Positions 22,743-34,467 of a stretch of DNA of 64,000 nucleotides are shown here, piece after piece (the first letter of the stretch is position 1; each line of letters starts with the position of its first letter). Below the pieces are notes generated by a model. That model ran no database searches. It saw only the letters and a program-made list of their open reading frames with translations, and was not told the origin of the DNA. A program made the position numbers and the translations under genes. Source of the DNA: Agrocybe praecox (taxonomy: Eukaryota > Basidiomycota > Agaricomycetes > Agaricales > Agrocybaceae); contig OZ024842.1 in the NCBI GenBank assembly GCA_964017145.1, positions 3,968,001 to 4,032,000 of the forward strand, read 5' to 3'.

Positions 22743-25700
22743 TTATTCCCGAACGTCGTCTAGGGCGATTAACATGTCCATGTCAGACGTTCGGATGCCC
22801 TCTGTCGAAATTGCACGGTCTCGGGTAAGAAGAGAGAGAACCGTGTCGTTGGGAATGTCGGGCTGATCAAGAGGTGGACGTGAAGCCACCTTGGGGCTTA
22901 AATCTGGCGAAAAAGGTTTATCCTCCTCAATTCGCACCCTCTTATTTGGGGTCACGTGGTCTTTACTAGGATCCTCCGCCTCCTCAAGCTCTTCGCTGCT
23001 ACGTTTCTTCTTAGGAGAATTTTGTGGCAAGGGGGCCTCGCTTTGCACGAATGTTAACTGGTAATTTTCGTCGCCAGAAAGTCGCGGTCGCTTCGGAGGA
23101 GTTCCTTCTAACTCGCGAAGATCACTTCCATGAAAGGACGATAGCGAGTCGCTACTGGTTGTCCTATCCTCGACCATGATGATCTCGGAATAGTGGGAAT
23201 CTTCTAGCTCATCACAGGATCGCTTGCGAGACGGGGGCGGTTGTAGTTCCACGACCCCCATATCTGGTGAATAGCAATAAGCACCGTCATCGTCCTCATC
23301 ATACTCGTCGTCATCTTCATCCTCGTCGTCATAGTCCATATCTGAAGCTTCCTCGTATTCAACTTCTTCCTCTCCCTCACCGTCGAAGCCACCAATAGCT
23401 TCTTGGAGCTCGATCTGAAGACTTTCGTATTCAGAGACAGGGTAGATCGCGCCACGCTGCGCACCCCGCGGAATAGGCTGAGCATTCATTGCAGCGGCAG
23501 CGGCACGAGCATTTGTGCCCTCGACCTTGGCTCGCTCGCAGACGGTGCAATAACATTGGTATAATGGCTCACACGCTTCTCTCCACACCTGCAAATAAAA
23601 ACAAGAATGAGTGGTGGTGGTTAAACCTTCAAGAAAAAGTAAAAGCGTACCTTCTTGAAGACCTCCAAAGACTCGAAAGGCAGGTGTGCCAGAGTTATAG
23701 GGATATACGGTATTTGGCTAAGCAATCTTGGTGGGGATTTGACCGGATCAACGGGTATCATGCGAGGATAAGATGAATATGTACGCTGTTGAGAGGGAGC
23801 TTCGTCTTTCTTTTGCGTTGCTTCGTCAACAATCGGAGGCGGTGAAGGCGTCGTTTGTAGAGTAGAAGTTGATAGAACTGGACTTGTGGCATTAGATGAT
23901 CCACGCGCAGATATCTTTCCACTATGATTCCCGCTGCTGCTCGACGAAGTAATCGAATCGGAGTCGTCTTCCTTCTGCAAATCCGGTTCATCGGCTTTCG
24001 GCCCAACATCAGAAACCTGAGCATTGAGTCTGTTATCGTCCTCGTTCTTGATTTTTTCCACCCAGTCTACACCATCATACCAGACGCCTTCTTCTTCCCG
24101 GAGGATAGTCAAGACATCTTCGAGGCACATTTTACGAGCGATTTCAGAGGGAATTGCGTAACCCTTTTCGGTCTCAACAGAGCACTCCATGACGATCTTT
24201 CTGGCGATGTTTTTCATTGCCGGAGCCAAAATGGCTTTAAGCTGATCGACAAACACCTCACTAGCCTTCTTGGACAGAAAAAAGGTGGGTGGTATTTCGG
24301 CGTTGACAATTGCCTCTGAGGGGTGCACATCATCATCAGAATAGGTTTCCACCCCATCTTCTGCGCGTGCCCAAGGACACGGATGCACGGTTGGCACAAC
24401 TGAGGGTTGTCCAGGAACAGTATTGTCGCACCATTGGTCTGTTGGTGTCAACCAATAGCCGTCTAACAAACGACGGCGAGTCCAATCGAGCAAAGCCCAC
24501 TGGCGAAGCTGATCTAGTTCCTTCGATAAAGATAACTCCTTGCCCTCGCGGTCGTCTCCGCGCCCTTCAGAGCGAGGTAGCATACGCTGGGCAGCCGCAT
24601 GTTGAGAGTAACTTTCATATTTGGTGTTGGACCGCAGCCAGGCTTTTTCCCTAGCTGTGACTATCACGCCGCCTATCTTCCCCTCCGCATATTCAACGAA
24701 ACGTTCGATTTTATATCTGACCTCCCAATCGAGGCATTGGAAATTTGGACCACCTAATGCCTCACGATCTCGAGGATTATAGCTTGCACTTCTGATCAGA
24801 TATTCAATGCGACACCTGCGACAAGTATGCTTTGCGTTGGGCCACGTCTCCTCGTCCTTATTCTCATATATGCCGATCGCTTGTGCGAGTTCGTATTCGC
24901 GAGACGTCGCGTCCTGGGGGTGGATTGGAGGGGCTTCTCGAAGACATATTCCGCAATAGTCGGTTTTGTGTTTGGCATGTTCTGTGCAGACTGAGATGTA
25001 GCCCAACGTAGGCGTATAAACGATCCGCCTAGCGGCATCGAGCCCGGTATTTGTCGTAGGATGGTTGATGCGACATATAGCGCAAGCGCTGGTTAAGATA
25101 TTTCGAAGATGTCGATATGGAGAAAGGTACAAGGCAGAAGCTTTGGCATTGGAAGACCCGTTCAAAGGAACTTTAGGATAAACAACCATTTTGTCGACGA
25201 GAAGGTCGTTAGGATCGATGACATTGGTGACTTGACTCCAGAATGGATGCTTCTCGACTGAAATGAAAACAAAGAAGTGTAAGTAACATAATAATACGCA
25301 GACAGAAACGATGACGAAGATGACGGAGAATAAATCAAAAATGAAGGAGCCGATGGCACGGCTAGAAGGAAGATGAAGGGGAAACGGGGATGGAGTAATC
25401 ACGGCACATTGAGGGTGATCCTGTGACGCTTAAATCGAGAAGGCGGCGCCAAGAAGACGCGACAAATATATCGTATGAGGAAAACGCGCGACGGATTCTG
25501 GTCGAGTGGCACAACAAAAATCACGATATACGGATGCACGCGTTAAATTCACAAGGTGAAGATGTAGCAAATAGCTGCTCCAATAAAGCGGTGACTAGTA
25601 ATTGAGTCATAATGCTGTGACGATTATGGGCGTCTACCCGTCTGATTGCAACGAATGCAATGAAAGAGACAAAGAACAACGACAAAGTAGAAAAGTAGGA

Positions 25701-26054
25701 CACAAGTCAGCAGCATAAGGACTCACTTCCTTGTCGCCATTCAGGACATATATCCGATATATGCCTGTCAATATCGAGGGCGTCGCGAATGCAGGTGTAC
25801 GCCATCCTGGAGTACCATAGTTTACGGTTGTCCCATGTCGTCGGGCAGTAGCTTCGCTCAGCTAGAATGTATAGGTAGTGTGTCGCAATGAGACTGCGGA
25901 TATGATAGTCAGTACTGGATCCATCGCGTGTGTGGCGTCGAAGGATACGGCTGACTGCTAACCTGATCACTTCCTCTGGGAGCTGAACCCAGTATTTGGT
26001 GGATTTTCCTTTGTAACCGATGTCTGAGCGTATTGTGCTCACTGTATTGTCCAT
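22743..26054 (-). CDS. Large conserved hypothetical protein, Cys-rich centre and acidic nuclear-type C-terminus
   Basis: Exons: 26054 to 25727 (with an inferred 70-nt intron that converts VIRLAV.. into VISLIATHY), 25257-23651 and 23588-22743. The N-terminal part is an all-alpha-looking domain (TKYWVQLPEEVIR, NRKLWYSRMAYTCIRDA). The centre carries paired cysteines: CAICRIN, VCTEHAKHKTDYCGIC, HTCRRCRIEYL, a plausible zinc-binding unit. The C-terminal third is strongly acidic (MDYDDEDEDDDEYDED) with basic nuclear-localisation-like patches (PPKRPRL, PNKRVRIEE). Similar proteins with the CAICRIN/YCGICLREAPP pattern exist in Agaricomycetes and are, to my knowledge, uncharacterised. The start is chosen as the first true ATG; an upstream exon near 26135 is possible. 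The 469-nt intron at 25258-25726 is unusually long. Confidence 0.7.
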
Positions 26055-28519
26055 GTCGGTCGTTGGTGGCGGCAGCTCGAGAGCGGAGGTCAGTGCGTAA
26101 AGATTTTCGGCAGCTGGTAAATGGGATTTAGTCACGGTGATGAACAGGGGGATCCGTCACAAAAAAGACAACAAATTGCCCCCCGTTATCAACGTTCCCA
26201 CGCACTGACCAATCAACAACTGCCTCATCTGGACGACAATGGCGATGCTAATCGGCCAATAGCAATGCAACATTTATCCTGGGTTTCGAGGAAAGAAAGA
26301 ATAAGGGAAAACAACTCTGGAAACAAATGAAAAATGCTAGCTGATCGTTGTAGAAGGTGATTGGAATTCGGCAATAATATTATTTATTTTTCCCGACGCG
26401 GACAAACAGCCTGCACAGCTGAAGCGTCGACTAAGTCCGTGATTTACACTTTGCTAAATTCAAATTGACAGACGATCGTCACCGATTGTAATATTTTCAT
26501 ATTCTTCCTCCCACAGGATTATTCTTGCTGAGAAGTTACCCGCAGCGAATAAGTAAAAATTGACATTCTTCCCAACGCGACCGACCACGGAGTCTCCAGG
26601 TGAACGGACCTGAGCGCAAGAAAATATCCTTCGGCAGGCTTATGATATAGCTAGATCAACTTTTTTATTAGAAGTATACAATACGTATGTACGTACACAC
26701 TAAAAAATTCTTCATCGTCTGGTCTGTGAATATAAATAATAGGCGTTTCATGACGTCCCGAAGAAGCCAGAAGGCATTTTAAATTGCGACAGTACGGTTC
26801 TCAGGTTCTGACATCATTAATCCATACTACCCAGACTCTCAAGGCCGAGTGAGAATGACAAATTTGAGCCAAGAATTGTTGAAAAGACTGGAAACAGTGA
26901 TTTATTTCACTCGTCTATAGGAAATACACCAGGGTGTGTGCATTGAAGAGTTTCAATACAAAAAAAGCTGACCACTGGGGTCAACCGCCTCTGTGCCGCC
27001 TTTACGCAATTTTGATTTCTGAATCGGCTGAAGGAGAACATGAAGGGGTGTCCTCAAAAGCCAGAGTGACCTATTAAGAAGCAGTCAGTGATTGTGGAGA
27101 GGCCAACAGCTAGAAGAAGAAAGACATATCTATACATAAAACAAAACTTAATAGAAATGCACCAGAACAGTCTCGAACGGTTAGTCCGATATCATCTATA
27201 ACAGCCAGTGAAAGAGGCGGAAATGTATAGAACCATACACCACCGGGAAGAAGCGCTGTTTGTATTTGACAAATGCCCACAGCGGTAGTCATACTAGTAG
27301 TCAATTTCCAAGTTAAATAATGAGAATCAGAGCGACGCGGGTCGCGACTGTCGCGTCGCGTGACGTCATGTCATCGACTTTTAAAATATTAAATCCAAAA
27401 GGTTTTATCGAGGTAACAGCTAAAGCAACCGATGCATTTATGATGAGATAAGAAGATAAGAAGAACAGAGAAGGGTAAAGTGGGAGGTGTGTCGAGGAGC
27501 GAATCAGCAGCGTGGTTCAGTCAGTTTGTCTAAAGAGGAGAGCGGGAATGGGGGGGCGAGGCAGTTGAAAAGAACGGGTGAGCCAGTCCATGCAGCTTCA
27601 AGGGTTGGTTCATCTTCCATATTAAACCGACAGACCATGGTGCTCGCTGGCTCGCGCCTCAGCTCGACGAGACCCAAGCGGGATTTGAAAGGACTCGGGT
27701 GATCGAGGGTTGCAGTTCAAGGGGCTCGTGAACCTTCATTAAGCTTCATTTGTCTCCCGAAGATTACCCATTTCACGTTCTGCAGTTTGAATTTGGAGAT
27801 ACTTCCTGCAAAGTTATAGGCGAGCAGATCTTTTTGTTTCAAAAGTAAGCTGGAAGGACGGCAGAAAAAGCACGCCCAGTGTTTCTTGGTTTCTTGCCCG
27901 TAGTAAAATTTAATCTGACTCCTTTCTCCTAGCGAGTGAAGTTAGATGCTGGTAAGCAACCTTGAAGTCCGTCGCAGTCGCCAGATCAGTCCGTATGCAG
28001 AAAACTCGAGCTTCCAGCAGTGTCCAGAACCAAAAAAACACGTAAGATGTGTTCGAGGAAACACATTGCAAGCAAACGATACGACATGAATCTTCGCCGT
28101 CATGGACGGCGGAGACAACATGTGCGGGCGTCGGTTAGCAAAGGATTCATTTGGAGAAAGCTGACGTCCGTAAACAACGCAACACAAGCACCTACAAAGG
28201 TGGAAATGACATGTTTTCAATTGTATGTTTCTTGCCCCCGACTCTCCCGTCAGGTCCTGTCGTTGGCTTGGTCTCACTTGCGCTTGACTTCTAAAATCTA
28301 CTCAGAGTTACTCTGGCCTTTCTTCAATGCATTGCTACAGAAACGGCCAAATGCGCATACTAGGAATACGTATAAATCCGGACGACCAGCCACTGGCACA
28401 ACGCTGAATCGGAACAGATCAAAGTGTTTCAGTAGTATAATTCATCTCGGCGTTGACATTGGACAGATATTCCGAAGTTGTATTGTCGTATCCTGCACCA
28501 TTCCGAAACAATCACTTTA
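26055..28519. other. Long intergenic region
   Basis: About 2.5 kb without a supported gene. A CpG-dense patch (27338-27370) ends in the perfect CRE palindrome TGACGTCA at 27361-27368. The stretch 27420-27560 is purine-rich. Frames of 70-186 codons around 27487-28580 show no family similarity, no shared splice sites and overlap one another in different frames. Confidence 0.45.
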
Positions 28520-30711
28520 TCAACACGTCCAACTCCCACATTTTGGGAACGTCTGTCAACAGACGAACGGGTTATTATAGTAACTACCACTCCAAAGGAA
28601 ATAAATACCTACCTGAGGATAGATTGGCAAGATAGTGTTCCAATATGCACAAGATCTATCTGCTACGACATGATCTCCTGGATCGGCACCTGTTGTATTT
28701 GTGCCCAAAATAGCCAGGGTGGTCTTATCTTTGCGATCAAACTGTCTCCAACCTGGAATACGAGGGCCTTGCTGTGGATCTGCCAACAAACATCGGTCAA
28801 TCAGCGAATTTCTATGCAATCACAAAGGCTACCTACCTTTGATAAAATTCGTCCAAGCAGTGACCATCAGATCTGAAACTGCAATTTCCTCTGGAGTAGC
28901 AGGTACAAATGGAGGAGATAGAACAATAGTTCGCCACTGGCCCATTACGAAGCGTATATCAGCTCCGTGGAATGCTCCAACCCGCACGCCTCTCGAGTTG
29001 AGATTACTCGCGACGAGGTCAAAGCGGTAGCGCCAAACAGGAAGCTGCAAGACATTCGTTCTCTGGGTGGCCATGTTACTCGCGAGGCAAAGCATATGCG
29101 CGTCGCGCCACATTCCGGCAGAGGCATTGTATGCAGTTGGGAAATCGCTTGAAGGGACAGGGTAAAGCCTCTCCAATTCGGAGAGGTCGGCGAAGGGGAA
29201 GTTAAGATTGTTGCTTTTGCTACAAGGAACTCAGGGTAAGTATTTATCTAATACTAATATATGCAATATTTAATTACCTGTACTCGACGATATCTGAAAG
29301 ATATGCACTGGTCTCTCCTTCTACGATGAGGGTTCCTTCGTCCTAAAAGCACCATAAGCTTCAAAGTATCCAAATTAAAAATTAATATCACTTTGTTCGT
29401 TCCAATGAGCAGGGGAACTTTGGCTGTGTGTCCCCTTTTGGTCTGAGCGACATAACTATATGGGTGTATAGATTTAGTTTGTCAAATTGCGCAGTGAAAA
29501 CGAGAATTTTCTCACTCTTTCCACACAGTAATGTTGTCAGTCACTGGCTGGAATTGAGTACCCGTCGCGAGCAAGACCTTTTGGAGATCAATGGCCGATT
29601 TGGTCCTAAGACAATCGAGCTGCCCCTTTCCTGTAGGACAACTCATGTTGGCAGAAATTTTCGATATTTGATCGTTTAATTGCCACATCGGCTGCGCAGC
29701 TATGTAAAACGACTGATTAGAAATTACGCCGGGTTTTCTGGGAGATTAACCGACTGTCGGCACTTTGCATGACTGCACCGCGAATCAAAGGATTTTGGTG
29801 GTACGCAGACAGATAAAAGTTCGTCATTTCTTTTAGTAGTCAGCTGTTGTTATAAACATGGATGATCGTTTCACGAACCTGCTCCGACTGATTCACCTCC
29901 CAAAACAATTTTCATCGGGTCGCCTCCGAATTGTGCTACGTTTTGAACGATCCATTCAACTGCTGCCCGAGTGTCAAGCAGTCCGAAGTTTTGCGTTTCT
30001 CCGGCCTCAGCTATTTCTGCCGCATGTGGCCAGGCAAAGAGAGAAAGGCGGTAGTTGTAGCTTGCAAACACAATTCCCTGAAAAATCGTATCGTCAAAAT
30101 AATCTCTAATATTTAACACTATATTTACCTTCGCTGCTAGGTACGTTCCATCGATTTTTGGGTCGGACGATGCACCACTGTCAAAACCACCACCGCTGGA
30201 AAAGAAAATTTGAATGAATTTGTTGTTGAAATTATGCTGAACCAACTTACAAAGAGTACAAGTAAACTGGCAGATTTTTCGCACCTGCTGGGGCTATGAC
30301 GTTGATACGAAGGCAGTCTTCGCTTTGGATCGACGTTCCATTTCCTCCATCAGCCCTACAATACCAGGTCGTTCATCACTTCGAAGGTATATGGATGTTT
30401 GAATTGTGTACGTACCTTCCCTGCATACAAGCCGGTCCATATGCAGATGCATTGAAGACAGCATTTGATGATTTCGGTTTGAATGGTATAGGTGGTCTCC
30501 ATCGATTGGCACCTGACGTGTCTTCAGCGAAAGGTACCCCAAGCCACTTGTTCAGTACGACAGGCGTTGTCGTTGAGTCAAGAAATCCTTGAATCAGCCC
30601 AGACGATGTGCGCACAGTCGGTGCAAGATTTTGATTAGCACGGACCGAGGAGTGTCCCAAGGCTGCGATGAGCACCAGAGATAATGCGAACCACTTTGTG
30701 CGCGTCTTCAT
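28520..30711 (-). CDS. Secreted type-B carboxylesterase / lipase
   Basis: An alpha/beta-hydrolase of the carboxylesterase-B family, hydrolysing carboxylic esters outside the cell. ATG at 30711 gives a signal peptide (KWFALSLVLIAALGHSSVRA). Then come TSSGLIQGF, WLGVPFAEDTSGANRWRPP (family signature), YGPACMQG, SFGGGFDSGASSDP (oxyanion-hole type GGGF), and FGGDPMKIVLGGESVGA with the nucleophile Ser in GESVG instead of the usual GESAG. Later exons give FHGADIRFVMG, the usual surroundings of the catalytic His. At least six introns. The last exon after an intron near 28540-28605 is tiny and ends TFPKCGSWTC. Full length for the family. The 5' part of this gene is duplicated at 32690-33034. Confidence 0.88.
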
Positions 30712-32030
30712 GGTCTGATGGGTGTAACTTTGAGCTGGCAAAGCACCCCAGTTACTGATATTTTTTCATGTACGACCCAGGCAAGAACTCCGGAGAGTTT
30801 TCGGACTTCTTGCAATCATTTTATAAACTTCAAGTCATCGATTTAGAAAAGAAGTAGCAATGATGACGGACGCGTTCAAGTTGGTCACATGTGAGGAAAA
30901 GTTGGCCTGAACTTGAAATAGACTCTCAATGAGCGCACTGGATTAACATAATTTCAGCTAGACATGGTAGCAAATAAATACGGTAAGTAATACAATTTCG
31001 CTGACGGCAAATTGAAAGCAGAAACACCACAGAAACACTCGCCGTCGAGGGGCTGGTCATCATCTGCGTCTCCCCCAGTCAATGACGCCTTCATCCTCGT
31101 CTTCATCTTTTTCATTATCTTTGCAAAATGTAGCCTCAACACCTGCGACAATATCGGAATTTGTGCGTCTCCCACCGTCCAAAATCACCCACTTATCCCA
31201 TTTTGTCCCTATTGTCGCCTTTCCTATATCTTTGCGGTTTAATGGGAAGAGCCCGAACTTCACTTTCTGATATTGCACTGCGCAAATAGTCTTCTGCGTA
31301 AACGCAGCGCTGAGATGTTGTTTAGCAACTGAGTTATGAGCGCCGCCCGCTTCTACTTTCAAAAGGTCTCCCGTGGGGTCCAATCCAGGTACTATGCTAA
31401 CGGCCTTTCCTGACACTGATAATGTTCCTTCCCTGTCAGTTGAGATGGACATAGGGTTCATCACACCGTAGCCGACGACCATGTAAAAATTGGTGGTGTA
31501 TTTGAGTTTGTCTTCCACCCAATTTCGAACTCCTGGGTCTTTTTGGGCGGTATCGAACCAATCAAGCTGATTTTTCATGGTGTGTACTTCGATTGATGGC
31601 GGTTTTCCGTCTGCGTCCAACTTCTTGCCAGCCCTGAAAGTGGCAGAAACAAGTTTAGATAGTCCGTTTGTGAGTGTGGTCGAGCGGACGCTCTCGCTCC
31701 ACAACCTGAGGTCATTTGCTTGAACAATTTTGGCTTCTGGTCGGGGCAGAGCGACGGTGGCAGGGGCAACATTGTCAGTTGCCGCTGGGGGAGAACAAGG
31801 GTTGTAGGAATTGTGGAGTGGATGGCGCTTGTCTAGGACTAAAAATCCTAAATCTAGATTGTCTGCAGGACAGCGTTCAATATCATTGCTTCAAGTTCGT
31901 CGCTCATGTTGTATGAGTAGCGAGTAGTATATTGAGAGCGGTAGTTTGAGCGGTGGGATCCCCAGTAATCGCTGTTTCTTTGTACTCTCCTCTTCCAGTG
32001 TGATGACGTCCGCCATATATGTCGGACGTC
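30350..32030. repeat. Tandem segmental duplication, copy 1
   Basis: This stretch contains the first exons of the esterase, its promoter and the adjacent pseudogene. It aligns collinearly with 32690-34370, offset about 2.3 kb. The best-preserved part is the esterase 5' region and promoter (30365-30850 with 32690-33180), which is nearly identical with scattered substitutions and small indels. Confidence 0.85.
31038..32016 (-). pseudogene. Decayed member of a three-gene family of unknown function (copy A)
   Basis: The copy is collinear with the intact gene at 33385-34405. ATG at 32016 starts MADVITLEEESTKKQR, but the frame shifts before RYSYNMSDELEA, shifts again after LNAVL, and once more at the end of DEDEGVIDWG where one G is missing from the G run. 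The central part is still open (31060-31704) and keeps the core motifs HTMKNQLDWF, DPGVRNWVEDKL, ICAVQYQKVKF. Three independent disruptions indicate a pseudogene, unless the 31060-31704 segment is expressed alone. Confidence 0.75.
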
Positions 32031-32039
32031 GTGTTTCAA

Positions 32040-32680
32040 GCTCAAGATCGTAACCGGGAACCGTCACCGGTGACCTGCACGGGATGGGTGCTGACGCGCT
32101 GCTGGTCTGGGTTACCCCACCGTCTGAGGTCGCTCCATGGTTTCTCTGAGTCTCTGGGAAAGGACGGTATCGGGGGCACGTGCTGATGCGCCGTTCCCTT
32201 TCTGGAGTCGGCAGCCACGGCACAACTGTGTTCTGTCACTTCGACCGTACTCTTCCTTTTCAGGGCTCTTCGCTGCAACTTCGCTGCCCGCCCTGGCGTA
32301 GACTCGCGACCAGTGCGTTACGGTGGTAATTTACTCGTGTTTGTCATGTTTTTCCTAAGCTCCGACGGCCCTGGTCACGAGCTGAGCCCTGGCGCTAAGC
32401 GCTAAGCCTTCTGGGTTTCTGAGTCCTCCGGCATTTCCTAATTAACCTTTTTAGGCCCGTCACCGCCAGCCCCTGTCGCAATGTTAAACTTGACGAAGGT
32501 GAAGGTCTTGGCTCAGACTCCTGAACTTTTTCGCCACTGGTCTCTTTCTTTGTGTCTTCGTCTTATCCCACCTCGCAGTCCGTATAATGCCTAGGCACTG
32601 CATTACCTACAAGGCCTGTCATGGATGTTAACATGTTCTCGGACGAGGAAAGGATGGATGTCTTTCCACCGGCTGGAGGC
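32040..32680. mobile_element. GC-rich insertion, possible retroelement (gag-like) remnant
   Basis: Between the two duplication copies lies about 640 bp of clearly higher GC that has no counterpart in the other copy. On the minus strand an ATG near 32346 opens MTNTSKLPP, then one stop, then a basic Arg-rich frame (STPGRAAKLQRRALKRK) that stays open to 32042. The composition and the interrupted basic ORF resemble the start of a basidiomycete retroelement gag. No LTRs or target-site duplications were identified, so the assignment is tentative. Confidence 0.35.
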
Positions 32681-32689
32681 TATAATACA

Positions 32690-33033
32690 AGGTTGTTCAT
32701 CATTTCGAAGGTATATGGATGTCTAAAATGTGTACGTACCTTCCCTGGATACAAGCCGACCCATATGCAGATGCATGGAAGACAGCATTTGATGATTTCG
32801 GTTTGAATGGTATAGGTGGTCTCCATCGATTGGCACCTGACGTGTCTTCAGCGAAAGGTCCCCAAGTCACTTGTTCAGTACGACAGGCGTTGTCGTCGAA
32901 TCAAGGTATCCTTGAATCAGCCCAGACGATGTGCGCACAGTCGGTGCAAGATTTTGATTAGCACGGACCGAGGAGTGTCCCAAGGCTGCGATGAGCACCA
33001 GAGATAATGCGAATCACTTTGTGCGCGTCTTCA
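32690..33033 (-). pseudogene. Truncated carboxylesterase copy
   Basis: This is a duplicate of the first exon(s) and promoter of the esterase at 28520-30711. Codon 7 is TGA where the parent has TGG, and a base is missing in the stretch GGTCCCC (parent GGTACCCC). It stops at the second exon; the catalytic part is absent. The copy is therefore non-functional. Confidence 0.85.
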
Positions 33034-34370
33034 TAGTTTGATAGATGTAACTTTGAGCTGGCAAAGCACCCCAGTTGCTAATATTTTTTCATGTACGACC
33101 CAGGCAAGAACTCCGGAGAGTTTTCGGACTTCTTGCAATCATTTTATAAACTTCAAGTCATCGATTTAGAAAAGAAGTGATAGATCATAGCAGTGATGGC
33201 GGTCGCGTTCAAGTTGGTCACATGCGAGATAAAGTTGGCCTGAACTTGATTGAATAGACTCTGGAGGTGACAATAATCGCACTGGATTAAATAACATAAT
33301 TTCAGCCAGACATAGTAGTAAATAAATACGGTAAGTAATACACATTCGCTAACGGCAAATCGAAAAACTAGAAACACCACAGAATCACTTGCCGTTGGCG
33401 GGCTGGTCATCATTTGTGTCCCCCCAGTCAATGATGCCTTCATCCTCGTCTTCCTCTTCTTCATCGTCTTCGCAAAATACAGCCTCTACACCTGCGACAA
33501 TATCGGATTCTGCGCCTCTCGCACCATCGAGAATCACCCACTGATCCCATTTAGTCCCTATTGCCGCCTCCCCAAGATCCTTGCGGTTGATTGGGAAGAG
33601 CCTGAACTTCACTTTCTGATATTGCACTGCGCAAATAATCTTCTGCGCAAACGTAGCTCTGAGGTGTTCCTCAGTAGCTGATTTATGAGCACCGCCCGCT
33701 TCTACTTTCAACAACTCTCCCGTGGGGTCCAATCCGGGTACTGCGATAACAGCCTTTCCTGACGCTGCTAAGTGTCCTCCCCTGCCAGTTGAAATGGACA
33801 TACGGTCTATAGCACTGTAGCCGACGACGATGTAAAAATTAGTGGTGTATTTGAGCTTGTCTTCCACCCAATTTCGAACTCCTGGGTCTTTTTGGGCGGT
33901 ATTGAACCAATCAAGCTGATTTTTCATGGTGTGTACTTCAATTGATGGAGATGTTCTGTCTGCGCTCAAGTTCTTGCCAGTCCTGAAAGCGGCAGAGAGA
34001 ACTTTGGATAGTCCGCCTATGAGTTTGGTCGAGCGGACGCTCTTGCTCCATGACCGGAAGTCTTCGGCTTGAACACCGTTGGCTTCTGGTGGGCGAAGAG
34101 CGACGGTAGTAGCGGCGGCAATGTCAGTTGTCGCTCGGGGAGAACAAGGGTTGTAGCAATTCTGGAGTGGCTGGCGTTTGTTCAAGACCAAAAATCCTAA
34201 ATCTAGTTCGCCTGCGGGGACAGCGTTCAATATTATTGCTTCGAGTTCGTCGCCCATGTCGTATGAGTAGCGAGTATCGAGAGCGCTAGTCGTTGGTTTG
34301 AGGGGTGGGATCTTCTGTGATCTCTGCTTCTTTGTACTCTTCTCTTCTTGTGTAATCACGTCCGCCACAT
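32690..34370. repeat. Tandem segmental duplication, copy 2
   Basis: Second copy of the 30350-32030 unit. The left junction near 32690 is sharp: the sequence to its left is unrelated to the esterase. The right end lies within 100 bp of the start of the inverted paralogue at 34468. Confidence 0.8.
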
Positions 34371-34405
34371 ATGTCAGACCCTGGGTGCCAGGTGTCCATC
34401 TGCGT
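33385..34405 (-). CDS. Protein of unknown function, family copy B (5' end possibly truncated)
   Basis: An open frame of about 330 codons. Conserved features shared with copies A and C: LGFLVLNKRQPLQNCYNP, HTMKNQLDWF, DPGVRNWVEDKL, FYIVVGY, ICAVQYQKVKF, RLFPINRK, and a very acidic tail (EDDEEEEDEDEG). No signal peptide or transmembrane helix is present, so it is probably cytosolic. The frame is open upstream to a splice acceptor at 34406-34407 (CTCAG on the minus strand), but only 60 bp remain before copy C starts, leaving little room for a first exon. Either a tiny exon exists or the gene lost its 5' end at the duplication boundary. Function unknown. Confidence 0.6.
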
Positions 34406-34467
34406 CTGAGTAATTATCAATGCATAGCATTCAAGTTGTGGCTAGAGAAGATATAGATACATACATC

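Noticed and set aside
28020..28580. Plus-strand frame of 186 codons
   Set aside because: It overlaps the last esterase exon antisense and several other open frames; composition is erratic and no splice or domain evidence exists.
31854..32045. Separate small gene at the start of family copy A
   Set aside because: It aligns frame-shifted with copy B and is part of the same decayed gene.
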